Source of the DNA: Notamacropus eugenii
Taxonomy: Eukaryota; Chordata; Mammalia; Diprotodontia; Macropodidae
Length of the DNA: 64,000 nucleotides
Direction of reading: 5' to 3'
Assembly: GCF_028372415.1 (NCBI RefSeq)
Contig: NC_092872.1
Coordinates: forward strand, 91,680,575-91,744,574
A program made the position numbers and the translations under genes. Position 1 is the first letter of the stretch. Every line of letters begins with the position of its first letter. This document shows, piece by piece, positions 1 to 13,100 of this stretch. Under the pieces are notes generated by a model that did not search any database, had not been told where the DNA came from, and saw only the letters and a list, made by a program, of their open reading frames with translations.

Positions 1-204
1 CTGAAGGTAACTACTTCAACTTTTAGACTGTGTGTTTGACAATAAGGAAACAATCTTAGCTAAACAATTTATTCCCAAAACAAGCACAATAAATGGGTCA
101 ATGGACTCCCCAGTCAGTACAAAGACCCTAAATGTGGAGTGTTTAAATAAAGATTTTTACACACATTTAAATATAGATTTTATATGTATTAAAAAACAAT
201 TAAT

Positions 205-1435
205 TAGGAAGGTGGCCTAGTGTACCAGATCTCAAAATACATTATAAAGTAGTAATCACCAGAACAATCTGGTACTGGCTGAGAAACAGTGGTGGATGAA
301 TGGGAAAGATTACGTACACAAGACACAGTAGTAAATGACTATAGTCATTTATTAGTGTTTGATTAAACTCAAAGACCCCAGATTTTGGACAAGAACTTAC
401 TATTTGACAAAAACTGCTGGGAAAACTGGAAAAAAGTATGGCAAAAAGTAAATAAAGACCAACTTCTCACACCATATATCAAGATAAGGTCAAAATGGGT
501 ATGGGATTTAGACCTACAGAGTGATACCATAAGCAAATTAGGGGAGCATGGAATAGTTTACTTGTCAGATATATGGATAAGAATTTAGGACCAAACAACA
601 GATAGAGAGCATTAAGAAATGTAAAATGGATAATTGTGATTATATTTTTTAAAAGTTTTTGCATAAACAAGATCAACGCAACCAAAATCAGAAGTAGAAA
701 GCTGAGAAAAAATTTTTTTTTACCTCAAGCATCTCTGATAAAAGCCTCATTTCTCAAATACATAGAGAACTGAGTCAAATTTGTAAGAATACACATCATT
801 CCACAATTGATAAATGGTCAAAGAAAATGAACAGACAGTTTTCAGAAGAAATAAAAGCATCCAGCCATATGAAAAAAAGCTCTAAGTCACTACTGATTAC
901 AGAAATGCAAATTAAAACAACTCTGAAGTACCACCTCGCATCAATCAGATTGGCTGATATGACATAATAGGATAATGTTAGAGGGGATATGGGACACCTG
1001 GGATACTGTTGGTGGAACTGTGAACTGATCCAACCAATCAGAAGAACAATTAGGAACTATGCCCAAAAGGCAATCAAACTGTGCGCACAGTTTAGATCAA
1101 AATCCAGCAATACCACTACTAGGTCTATATCCCAAAGAAATGATTAAAAAAACAAAGGAAAAGAACTTATGTGTACAAAAATATTTATAGTGGCTCTTCT
1201 TATGGTAGCAAAGAATTGGAAAATGAGGGGAAGCCCATCAATTGAGGAATGGCGGAACAAGTTATGGTACATGAATGTAATGGAATACTATTGAAATGAC
1301 GAGCAAGAAGATTTCAGAAGAGTCTGGAAAGACTTTCATGAACTGATGCATGAGGTGAAGTAAACAGAACCAAGAGAATACTGTACAATGAATAACTATG
1401 AATGATTTAGCTACTCTCAGGAATACAATGATCCA
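205..1435 (+). mobile_element. L1 ORF2 3' part, decayed
   Basis: Degraded L1 ORF2 sequence with many stops and indels. The recognisable order is the DLKLYYKA-like region, the PSIEEW / KLWYMNVMEYY block and the start of the 3' region. It is older than the copies at 41 and 48 kb. Bases 1-204 are AT-rich and unassigned. Confidence 0.85.
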
Positions 1436-1745
1436 AATTTGGTGTTATTATCCCCATTTTATAGATGAGTTCACTGAAACAAGGGTTAAGTGATTCACCC
1501 AGGATCACATAGCTGGTAAGTATCTGAGGCTGGATTTGAAGAAGTTTTCCTGACCCAAGTTCAAATCTGGCCTCAGAAATGAGCTATGTGACTCCAGACA
1601 AGTCACATAACTGTTTGCCTCAGTTTCCTCATCTGTAAAATGAGCTGGAGAAGGGAATGGCAAACCAATCCACTATCTTTGCCAAGAAAATCCCGAAAGA
1701 GGTCATGAAGAACTGGACACAACTAAAAATGACTAAACAACTTAA
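1436..1745 (+). repeat. MIR fragment followed by a Mar1-type CORE-SINE
   Basis: 1436-1555 resembles MIR in minus orientation (TTATAGATGAG...CACATAGCTGG). 1556-1745 is a Mar1-like SINE in plus orientation, with CTCATCTGTAAAATGAGCTGG and the GGACACAACTAAAAATGAC 3' end. Mar1 is marsupial-specific. Confidence 0.8.
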
Positions 1746-1977
1746 TTCTACTAATTAACTCTCATAGTTCATCTAAATTAGGCCAAAATCAGAAAGCTCA
1801 GCTATGTTATTATCCATGCAAAGTCTTTTGGTTTCCTCATACATTGAGAAATTAATAAACTCTAGCAAGTCCCAAAATATGGTTTAGAATATCTTTAATA
1901 GAATTCTTATTGGAGAAGGAAATTCAAATTTGCAAAATCCCATGTGAATAGTTCTTGTTTGAGTACAGGACATTCTT

Positions 1978-2778
1978 TTTTTTTTTTTTTTGACTCACCA
2001 TTTCCTTTAGTTGTACAAAATAGTGAATAATCATACCCCAGTTGGGAAAAACTGGTGGTTTAGGGTTTAAACAAGTCCTTCTGTCCTGAAACATCTATTT
2101 TAAAGGTTTGGGACTACCAGCTTTAGCACCAGCATCTTTGGGTTTGGACTCGGCAGGCTTAGGGTCAGTAGGCTTAGCAGCCTTAGAATCACTGGGCTTT
2201 GTGACCTTGGCTGCCTTGGGATTGGACTTGGCAGCCTTGGGGCCAGATTTGGTAGCCTTGGGATCAGATTTACTGACCTTAGTGGCAGACTTGGTGACCT
2301 TGGGGTCAGTAGGCTTGGCAGCCTTGGGGTCAGTGGGCTTGGCGGTCTTGGGGTCAATCGTTCTGGCAACCTTAGAGTCAGGCTTTGGATGTTTGATGCT
2401 GACCCTAGAGCCTGGACGCTTTGTGGCCATCTTGCGGCCTGCACTCCGGGCACTGCCCTTGGGGATCTTGGGCCTGAGGAGTTTGGCCTTGGAGGCAATG
2501 GTGCTCAGGGCCTTGATGGCCTCTGCTCGGGCCTTGATGGCTTTGGCATTTTTGGCCTGCATCTTCTTCAGCCCCTTCTTGTTGTGTTTCTTGGCAAAAC
2601 GCATGTTTCTCAGAAAGGGGTTAACCCCTTTCAGAGACTCGTATCTCTGTGATGCTGTTTCTGTGTCATTTTCGTGACTGGTTGTGGGTGGTATGGTTCT
2701 TAGACTTGGCCATCTTTATACCACAGCCTGTGCTAGCAGGCGCTCCACTGACCGGAAGGGGCCGAAGCGAGAGAGAGC
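1978..2778 (-). pseudogene. RPL29 processed pseudogene (retrocopy)
   Basis: An intronless copy of ribosomal protein L29 in minus orientation, inside TXNDC11 intron 5. ATG at 2713 reads [15 protein letters not shown] and then hits TGA where the family has Trp. A deletion of about 14 bp then shifts the frame. From internal Met (2604) a frame stays open for 169 codons ([16 protein letters not shown]...RPKIPKG...) to a stop at 2097-2095. Its C-terminal half is an expanded Lys/Pro/Asp repeat (units such as AKPTDPKA and KSDPKATK), longer than the tail I recall for human L29. A 5' UTR-like stretch (2778-2714), a 3' UTR and an A-tail (T-run 1976-1991) remain. Target duplications CAGGACATTCTT lie at 1966-1977 and 2779-2790. 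Clear L1-mediated retrocopy; no sign that the full protein can be made. Confidence 0.93.
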
Positions 2779-2790
2779 CAGGACATTCTT

Positions 2791-4480
2791 AAACGAAGAA
2801 AAGTGATACCAACAAACATCACTGGGCATTTTCATCTTCCTAACGGTGAACTCTGATAAGTTAGGCTCCAGGGCTTTCAAACAACAGCAGCTTTTTAAAC
2901 GAGTTAAGATATTCAGTTCTGAAAATAATGAAGCCTCAATATTGTAATACAGCTGGTTTGTTGGAAAAAATTTTTAAATATAATTCAGTATCAAATCCAT
3001 CAGAAAAAATGCCCCATTTCATGTTTATATTCATTTATCCATGTTAAAAGATTGAAGATAAAGTAAAAAGTTAGCAGTAAACGCTGCTGCTCTGAAATTC
3101 TAATACTTTGTTTCCTATGAATAGTAAGTGATGTCCATAAAAATAACCCTGAGGCACCCTAAGAACACGAAGTACCCTCTGAATCAAAGAATACATTTTG
3201 TTCAGTCATGGAGGCCTAGACACAAACTGCCAAATTCTGATAGCCAGGATTCTCTGACTCCATACCCCAGGCTTTCTATTGTATACTGCATACCTCAGTA
3301 AGGCAGGGAAATCAAAGGTCCAAGAAGTGGCCTGAACAAACACAATTTATGATTATTATTATTAATAATAATGTTGACATTATGCTTTGCTAGTTATACC
3401 AAAACCTAATTCAAAAACTTTTTGCATTATATCTAGATTTTAATTCAATAGTACTTTGAGCTACTTGGAAACAGGTCACAGTGCAACTGAACAGACTCCA
3501 TGAAAGATCACACTTTTCATTTCTCTCTAAAAAAGGCAATTCTTATTGATGAACTTTGAGTGCAGTTAAAGCATTTTTTTCATTATTTTTCTTGCTTTTC
3601 TTTCACAACACGGCTGCTCTGGAAATGTTTTGTGTGACTTCTTATGGGAATCATTTCTTGTCCTCTCAATAAGTAGATGGAGAGGGTGGAGAAAGGGAGA
3701 GAATTTGGAACTGAAAATAAAAGATTGGTCACTTTGCCTAGAACGCAGCCTATGTGAAATAACCTAAGAAATGGTCATCTGGTGCCACACCATGGGAGGT
3801 CTCAAATGTAAGAACATGGATTTTATGCTTATTTCATAAGCAATGGTAGGTCTGGGAAACCTCGGAACAGGAGATACATGGTCCGAGTAGTGTGGTAGGA
3901 TGATTATTCGGGGCAGTTAGGAGGTGCAGTGCATACAGTGCCAGGTCTGGAGTAAGGAAGATTCAGCTTGGAAAACAGCTTCCAAGGGCTCAGAGGAATG
4001 ACAAGCAAGAAATCATGGACTCAAATTCTATAAGGAAAATCAGCGGAGGAGGAATGAATCAGCGTGGGACAGAAGAGTTCATCACGAGTGAAAGGCTGAA
4101 AGACTGAGGACAGAGAGGCAACCTCCAGTGAGAAGTTGTCTGAAGAGATCAGTGTAGAGCCATAGGGTCTTTTCTTAACCAACTTGGACTTTTAAAAGCT
4201 ACGTTGGGAAGACAGAAGCAAAGGCAATTAAAAGAGGATAGATACAAGACTGTGGCCTGGTGCTATAAAAAGGGTCAGGAATTTCAGAGTTCCAAATGAT
4301 TAAAGGCTATCAAGGGACACTAAAGAGAGAAAAAAATTTCTGTTCGCTATACCAGGAGACAAAGGAGGATCAAATAAGTGACATTACCACTGTCTGAAGT
4401 AGAAGGGATAATTAAAACAAGGAATAAAAAGGCAAAAAACCCTCAATCCTCATTTGGCTACTCATTTTTCTTCCAAGAAG
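2791..4480. other. TXNDC11 intron, mostly unassigned
   Basis: No gene seen. 3660-3720 resembles the purine-rich L1 3' end, and 3900-3970 resembles the head of a tRNA-type SINE (GGGCAGTTAGGAGGTGCAGT). The rest is unrecognised AT-rich DNA. Confidence 0.5.
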
Positions 4481-4489
4481 AATGGCTTT

Positions 4490-6140
4490 GGCACTAGAAA
4501 TGATGAAACAAAAATGTTGGCGTTGACACCATAACTATAATAATGAAGAGAGAATCTAATTGCTCTTAATGACTTCAAAGCATCTGGCCCAGATGAACTA
4601 CATCCTCAGGCACTGAAAGAGTTTAGTGGGTGTGACTGATGGTGCCATATTGGAAAGGTAACAGAAAACAGGATAGGTACTATGAAATGAGAGGATCAAA
4701 GTTGTTCTCATTTTTAAAGACAGCAGTGAAAACATACAAAGTATCGGCCAGTGAACTTGACCTCTAATCTTGGGAAAATTCTTGAACAGACAATTTTAAA
4801 TATCGTTAGCGAACATGAAGAAAAGGAAATGATGATTGTGAGCCTGCACGGTTTCTTCTGGTCATGCCAGACTAACCTTAATGGTTTTTTTTTAACAGGC
4901 TTACAAAACCAATAGTCAGGGGAATGATATATATACATACAGATACACACACACATACACACACACACGCACACACACACACGCACACACACACACGCAC
5001 ATTTTGTTTACCTAGATTTCTGCAAAGCACTTGATAAAATATCCTTACACAGTCCTTGTGAAGATGGAAAGATGTCCACCAGGTGGTAATACAATCAAAT
5101 AAGATTCTGAACTGTTAAACTGCTGAACTCAAAGCGTAGCAATGTCAATTGGTCTCAAATGTCAAAAAGTAGCAACAGCACAATGCTGATGGGACAGGAA
5201 GTCAGAAGTGGGGTGGCCCAGAGTTCTTCTGCCCTTGGCTTTGGGCTACTTAAAATTTTTGTCAGTGACCTGATTAAAAGCATAGATAGCAAGCTTATCC
5301 AGTTTGCAGATGACACAAAACCAAAGGGAAAGGTAACCTATTGAAGGAAAAAGGGAAAATGCAAAAAGATCTTTGCAGTCTAGAACAAGGGGCTGACTGA
5401 TAAGATATCAATGTAAAGTCTGTCACTCAAGGTCAAAAAGTTAGGTTTTCAAGTACAGGATGAAGACCTAATTAGGCAAAATTTTGTCTGAAACATGTCT
5501 GGGAATTTTAATGGACCACAGGCACAACAAGAGTCAATACGGCAGCCAAACAAAACTACATCACCTTGGGTTACACTACAAGAGGTTTATGTAGCAGGAA
5601 TAAGGAGAGAACAGTCCCTTTGTAGTTTGCCCTCGTCAGAACACATATGGAACACTCTCCTCAGTACTGAGTGGCACATTTAAGAAGAATATTGACAAAC
5701 TGAAAAGGACAGGAAACAGAAGAGTCAAGGCTTTGAGTACATGTCATAGGTGGATTAGTTGAAGGAACTAGGAATATTTAGCCCGTAAAAGTGAACTCTA
5801 TAGCTATATTCAAACACATAAAGGGCTGTTGTAGGAAAGTGGAATTAAACTTGCTCCCTTTGGATAGACAGCAGAATCAGAAGCAATGCTTAGAATCTGC
5901 AAAGATATACGTTCAGGACGCTATTAGGAAAAATGTCCTAACATTCAGAGTTGTCCAGAAGTAGAATGGGCTGCCTTATGAGGGAAGATCCTCTTTCCTA
6001 ATCTAAAGGTCTTCAAGCAGAGGCCAAATGACCATTTATCCAGTGAGTTACCACAGGGATTACTTTTAGATACTGGTTGGACTAGAAGGATGCCAAGATT
6101 CTTTCTAACTCTAAATTTTATGAATCTGTAAATACCCATG
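4490..6140 (+). mobile_element. CR1/L3-type LINE, decayed reverse transcriptase region
   Basis: Translated pieces in several frames give SGPDELHPQALKE-like, GFFWSCQTNL-like, YLDFCKALD-like and QFADDTK motifs, in the order of a CR1/L3 reverse transcriptase, then a 3' tail resembling L3 (CTCTAAATTTTATGAATCTG). Frames are broken throughout. A (CA)n array at 4939-5000 interrupts it. Confidence 0.8.
4939..5000. repeat. (CA)n microsatellite, imperfect
   Basis: CA/CACG dinucleotide array inside the CR1/L3 element. The open frame across it, rich in Val and Cys, is an artefact. Confidence 0.9.
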
Positions 6141-7073
6141 TCAATAAGCTTAAAGCTCTAAAGTATCAAATACTTTTCTTATAATAAAGGATTCTTCAAG
6201 ATTGATCATTTAACTGAAGAGGTGCGTTTTATAGTGTAGAAAACAGTCATTTATGTAAATGCTTTATAGTACAAAACTATAACTACTCCTAAGAAAAAGT
6301 CTGTCCTACACTTGAAAAGCTTTCCTAAAACAGGATTACAATTAAATGTAATGAAAACCCCTTTAAAGATAATCAATGAAAATAATTCAAGACATATATT
6401 TTCTCTTTTGTAAAAAATAAACACAACAGCCTATTAGGTATGGTTGTCTATGGTTGCCATGGTTCCAAAATCCTTAAAAAAAAAAAAGTTTTAGCAACAG
6501 AAAAAGAATAATTGTACAGCTAACATTACACTAGCCTATATTTATATATGGCTTTCAATTAATTTTATCCACTTAGAAATGTCTCTTTAAGTTTACATAT
6601 AATGAGACTTAAAAACCTTTTCTTTACTTGATTTGATCTGGCACTACTACATTTTTATTATTTATTATAATATATTATATATACATATAATTTATTATAT
6701 TATAGCTTATTATCTTAAAGTCTTTTAACACCTATCCCATCAAAAACCATCAGAAGAGATAACTATTTGATGGTACAGATTTTCCCACTTTTAAAGAAAC
6801 TTGATTGAACACAACTGCAACAGCAAGGCGTAAAAATAGGTACTTTGTCAATGAAGTATTATAGTCAGATGTTATCACTATACTGTTTTTTGTTCACTGT
6901 TGAGTAATTGCATACAAAACAGCTATTTATTTGACAGACACGTTTAGATCCAGTTAATCATTTGAAGTAACAAATCATCCATCAAATTTTCAAAATCAAA
7001 TAATTAGAGCACATCATAAAAAGGAGAGTGGCATCACTCTGAGTATTTTAATGTCTTATATTAAACTTTTTAC
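6141..7073. other. TXNDC11 intron 5, AT-rich, unassigned
   Basis: No gene or clear repeat seen. 6650-6715 is an almost pure A/T stretch with many TATTAT/ATAATA motifs that could fold back on itself. Confidence 0.5.
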
Positions 7074-7167
7074 CTTTCTTTAATGAATGTAAAGCTGAAG
7101 TGAAAAATGTCAAATAACCAGGAGGCTGGGGAGAACCACTGAATTCAAAATATCCAAGTACTCCAGG
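7074..7167 (-). CDS. TXNDC11: TXNDC11 coding exon 5
   Basis: Acceptor TTTTTGCAG|CCTGGA. The exon encodes [17 protein letters not shown] through HSLKK (residues 232-262) and ends with one extra base before GTAAAA. It lies 21.9 kb from exon 4. The next exon (expected to start with the Ala-Leu-Glu stretch) was not found between here and base 1, so intron 5 exceeds 7 kb. Confidence 0.93.
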
Positions 7168-10100
7168 CTGCAAAAATAAGAATGAAAATTAGTTAGCTAG
7201 ATACTCATATAGTATCATAAATACATTTAATGTGAAAATGTAGGAATTGTTAAAGTAAGAACCATGCACAATTCAATTCAACAAACTTTCATTAAGCACA
7301 TACTACTACATTTTAAGGCACTGTGTGCATTTAGGCTTAGGGATAAAATACAACATAGTGTTTCCCCTTAAATTTATTAGAAGGACTATCACATAAATAT
7401 AAGTATTCTGCTGAGTTTGGACTGCTCTTCCTCCAGAGACATTGCTGTTGAGATGTGGTGGGCTGGCAGAATGCCTGTGGATGGGCATCATTAAAATCCC
7501 CTAGGTTTCCAAGGCTTTTGGCCCCTTTCAAGTACTTGGCAAGAAGCCAAGATATACTGAGAGGTGGAGGATAACGACATTTAGCCACATTTAGGTTTCT
7601 TGCTTCTCCTGCGAAACCGAAAAGAAATAAATGATCAGACCCAGAAGAGAAGCAAAGCACTGAAAAGACCATAGTGAGCTCTGAGAAAAGATGCTTTATC
7701 AAATGTGCATGGACAGACTGGGACAGGCAAGAGGGCAGATGGGCCCAAAACAACAGAACATAGTTGGCAAAATGACTGAAACACAAGGACTTAAATGCCA
7801 GAGGACCTTATACATTATCTTGGAGGTAACAGGGAACCTCTGGAGTTTATGGGGTAGTAGGTGGCAAGTGGCATTAATCCCTCCCACCCCAACCCCCACA
7901 CACAGCCCTGTTCCCTTGTAATATAGGCAAAAGGAGACAAAAGTGCTCTCAAAAATTTCAAGAGGAAAAGAGCACTTGCATGCAGGAAGATGGGTTATAG
8001 AAAGACTTACTCTTGAGTTGAACTTTAAAGAAAAATGAGGATGAGGTATACTCTAGGCATGGAGGAGACCCTCCATGAAATGCATGAAGGCAAGAAATAG
8101 CATGCCAAATGTAGGCAACAACTTGGCCAGGATAATGTGAAATAAAGCCAGAAAGATAGTTTAGAGACAGACTGTAGAAAGTCTTAAATACCAAGACGTG
8201 TTTGTATTTCATTATATAGGCCAAAATAGGATATGTGTGTGTGTGTGTGTGTTGCTTCTCCCATGGAAATACTCTAACTTTAAAATTATATAACCTAATA
8301 GAAACATGGGGTAATCCAGTAGGTAGAGATAGTTGCCTCTGGAGTCAGGGAGATCTGGCTTCAGGTCCTTCCTCTGACACATATTGTCTGTGTGATCCTG
8401 AGCAAGTTATTTAATATGTTAGTTAGTATTTTAAGTAACTTTTAAGACTTTTTAAGCTGCAAAGTGGACTGGGAGAGTGAGTTTGCTCAAAGACAGTTTC
8501 AAAAAAATAATAAAATCATTGATCCAATTTTCTTTTTAAAAAAAAAAAAGATTACAATTTAGAAAATGATTCCTGGAGGCCACATATTGATTTAGAAAAC
8601 CACAACTTAACATTACCTATGTTGTATTGTATTTTTATTCATTTTGTTAAACATTTCCCAGTGACATTTTAATCTGGACTCTATCCTTCTCTGGATGTGA
8701 GCAGTGAGTGTGACATCGGTGTCTTAAGAGTCATACTTTGCTCTTCCTTCCTAGCTCCATCCCTCCTTGTTCAGCTTTTTCTTCTCATCTCTGAATTACT
8801 GCTCTCCCTGGGTTAGCTGTTCCTGTACGTGGCTTCCAGATTAATTTTCCTTGATGATGCTCCTCCTCTGATTGTTGGTTATTGTCCTTTATTCTCTAAG
8901 AGTGATGGGGTATGGGCTCTGGGAGCCCACTTGAACTCTCCTTGAATCTTCCTACTTGATCTGGCCATAAGCCTTCCATCATCGATTATTTAACCTAGCC
9001 TAGCCCTCCACTGTCTGCTATCTCCAGGTAGCCTACAGCTACTTCTTAATTCTCCCTAGTTACCCTAGTCTACAGACCACTCCCATCAAGACCCTCCCTA
9101 AACTCCTCCCAGACTAACTTGGCCAACCCTAGATCCCTCCCACAATCTTTCTGTATATAAGATCCATCTTGCCTCCATGAAAAGGCTCAGACTCAATCTA
9201 GCTCAGATTCTATCAGTTCCGACTGTAATATAAGTATTACAAATGCTCAGATTTCTTAAGAGTCCGGCCAATATGGCAGATCTTCAATAAACTTTTTCTT
9301 TGGCTGGAAGAGGCTTGAGTCGAATTCATTTGAGCAGGACCCAGTATGTCGGTATTTTGGGGTCCTGAGTGCCCCTAAACCTCAACAAAGAGGACCAAAA
9401 TGACATCACTATGTTAGAGTCAAGTTAAAAATCTACCGAGTATACAGAATCAGAGAATTGGAGACTATACATAGTGCAATCATCCATTCAATAAAGTAAG
9501 CTACTCTTTCCAAAATACTCCTGACAGATGATCATCCAGTCTGTTTCAAAATGTATATGTTGAGAAAGTCATTTATTCATAAGCCAGCTTACTTTTCTGT
9601 TGGAGAACTCTGATCACAAGAAAATTCTTATTTATACAGAGCCAAATCTTATTTTACTTATCTTCTAGCAACACAGAATAAATTTAATGCCTATTCCAAA
9701 GGACAGTAATTTAAACATAGATACCATGGACTGCCATTAACTTCCCTCTTTAATGACTGACCTTTAAATAGCATTTTAAGGTTTACAATGCACTTTATAC
9801 CCAAATCTCAAAGGCACTTTTTCAAATACAAATATTACAGATAAAGAAACTGAGGCTCTGAGAAGTTAAAAGACTTCTCAAGGTAATACAGTAATTAGGT
9901 ATTGTTGAGGTTTAGGGGTGCTGGGACACCAAAATAGCGACACACAGGTCCTGCCCAAATGAATTCAACCCAAGCTTTCTTTCACCAAAACACAAGGTTT
10001 ATTGGAACACAAATAGAAGGTGGGCATGAATCTAAAAATCCACCATTATTGCCGGACTCTTAAGGAACATAAGCACTGGCTAAACTCTTAAGGAATCTAC

Positions 10101-13100
10101 GTGCCTTAATGGAGGCAAGATGGATCTTATATAAGACTGTGGGAAGGATCTAGGAGTGGCCAAATAATCTGGGGTGATTGGGAGGTGACAGAGAAGGACT
10201 GAAAAACACCAGGAACCTGGATCACATGTCCAAGGGAAAATAAGTTCTAGATAGGATCAAAGGTAGGAAGTGGCCTGGGCAATCCTGAGGTAACAGAGAA
10301 TTGGGAGATTTCGTGTAGGCCACAATGAAAGGCCAGTTGAGAGGATCACTGGAATGGGTAGATGCCTCAGGTGAACACCAGAGACTTGCCATGTAGGAAA
10401 GTTCAAGAGGAGGTGGGCAGGGGGGTGGTTACAAGGCCTGTATACATCAGTATCAGAGGCAGTATTTGAATCCAGGGCTTTCTGATTCCCAAGTCCAATT
10501 TACTTATTTTTTTTAACTATATCATTCTATTTCCTTTGCCAAGCTTAAATATCTCACTGTTTCATCTTCCAATATTCTAAGATCATTCTGAATCGTAATA
10601 TTGTCATCTCTAAGATAACCTTGCTATCAAAAGTGGTAGGTTTTTATTTTCAATCAGGTCAAAATTCTTCTTCCTGAAATTCATGGGCCTCCACTAAATA
10701 ATGCTATCTAAGCCAGTCTTCCTCCCTGTTCAATGATGCCCCAAGACCCCTGCTGATGCTGTGCCCCCGTTTGCTCTATCTACATCCCCTACACAGAATC
10801 ACAGATCGAGAGCTCCAAGGGACCTTTTTTCTAATGGTCCTTACACTTCTTGACCTTTCTACAGTTTTTGACGCTACCAGTCACTCTTCTTGATACTCTC
10901 TTCTCTCTGGGGTTTTGTGACACTGCTCTCTCCTGCTAATTTTCCTACCCCTCTGACAGCCCTTTTCTTTGTCTTCTTTGAGAGATCTTCATCCACTTCA
11001 TGCCCACTATGGGAATCTCCCAACACTCTGTCCTGGATCCTCTTCTCTTATCTACTTTTTGACTTGATGGTCTCATGGTTTTTTTGAGGTTTAAGGGTGC
11101 TCAGGATCCCAAAAGACCAACATGCTGGGTCCTGCTCATATAAATTAGACTCAAGCTTTCTTTCAGCCAAAGAAAAACAAAGTTTATTGAAGATCTGCCA
11201 TACTGGCCAGGCCCTTAAGAAATCTGAGCATTTGTAATGCTTGTATTGACAACCAGAAACAGACAGAATCTGAACTAGATTGAATCTGAGCCTTTTCATG
11301 GAGGCAAAATGGAACTTATATACAAAAAAATTGTGGGAGGGATCTAGGGTTGGCCATGTAGTCTAGTCTGGGGTAACTAGAGGAGGGATTTAAGGAGGAT
11401 CTTGATGTGGACAATGGTTAGGATTAGTTTAAGGGTAACAGATGGCATAGGTATTTTGATAGGATCAAGGGTGGGAAATAGCCGGAGGCAATACAGGGGT
11501 AACAGACAATGGAGGGGTAGGCTAGGTTAAGGGTAACAGATTTGAACATGAAAAGCCAAATCAAGTGGGAAGATTCAAGGAGAGTTCAAGGGGGGTCCCA
11601 GAGCCTGTACCCCATCAGTTTCAATTATCATCTTTATGAAGATGATTCTCAGATTTACTTGTCCAGACCTATATTCTCTCCTGACCTCTGGTCTCCCATC
11701 TCCAGTTGCTAACAGGATATCCCAAGCCGTATGTTCCCTGGACATCTTCAACTCAACAGGCCTGCTGAGGTTCAGGGTACACCCTAAAATACTGAGGTAC
11801 AAGGCTGTCTCAAAATAATTTACTCAGAGAACCAGGAGAATATTGTGCACAGAAATAGCCACAGTGTGCGATGACTAATTTTGATTGACTTAGCCCTTCT
11901 CAGCAATGCAAGGACCTAAAGCAATTCCAAAGAACTCATGATGGAAAATGCCATCCACATCCAGAGAAAGTACTATGGAGTCAGAATGCAGAGCAAAACA
12001 GACTATTTTCTTTTTTTGTTTTATTTTGCTTTCTTTCTCTCGGTTTCTCCCATTCGTGTAATTCTTCTATGCAACATGACTAATGTGAAAAGGTGTTTAA
12101 TAGGAATCTATGTATAGAGCCTATATCAGATTGCATGTCATCTTGGGGAGGGAGGGGGAGAAAATTTGAAATTATGGAGGTAAATATTGAAAACTAAAAG
12201 TAAATAAATTAATAAATTGAAAAAAAAAAGAAAAATGAATTTGCTCAGGCTGTTTCTAAATAACGTAAAGGAATTTATTGAGGGTATAACATAGACACGA
12301 AGCAGGCTCCTCCACCCCTTAAGGGAGACCCAGTTTCATGGAGAGTCCAGTTTAAGAGGGGGCAGTGCCTCCCAAGGAAGCTGGCCATTTCAGGAAGACA
12401 CTGAGTATGGGGAATACTTGCTAATGAGAGATGTCCAAGTAAGGGGAATGCCCCCTGCTTAAGGAGGGTGGTCCCCAACCAAGAGAGGTTAGGGATTCTT
12501 ACAGAGTAAAACCTTATGTGGGCAGGGAGATGAGGAAACCAGAGACAGTTCAGAGTTTCCAGCACTACCATTATTCCATAGTTCAGCCCTAGTCAGAGGG
12601 ACCCCAGGAGGGGTCAAGGTTAGTTTGGTACTTCAGAGACCTGCCTACTACAATCTCATTGTCTCCTAAAGTGTCTTTAAGTGGTACTTAAGATAATGGG
12701 CTTCTCATTGTACCCATTTTGACCCTATTTGAATCTCATCATCTTCCCCTCTCCAGAAGTAGGCACCCAAATTCATTTGGGAAAAAGGGTGGGGGTCATG
12801 CATTCTTCATCAGGTCCAAAACTGAATTCTTCATCTTTCCCCCAAATGTTCTTCTCCTTTCTGAATTTGCCTAGTATTGTTGAGGGTACAACCATCCTCC
12901 CTGACATATAATTAAGTATCATAGTCAACTCCTGACTCTCACCTCCCCCATGCCCAATCAGTTGTCAAGTCCTGCTGATTTTACCTTTGCAACATCTCCT
13001 ACACCTCTTACTCTTCTCCCACACTGTCACCACCTGGTGCAGGCTCTCATCATTTCAGGGTTGAAATCACTTATTCAAGTCTCTACGCTCTCCAATCCAT

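Noticed and set aside
2108..2677. 189-codon Leu/Gly/Ala-rich frame on the plus strand
   Set aside because: Antisense shadow of the Lys/Pro-rich repeat in the RPL29 retrocopy.
4714..4992. Val/Cys-rich minus-strand frame
   Set aside because: A translation of the (CA)n microsatellite and antisense CR1/L3 sequence.
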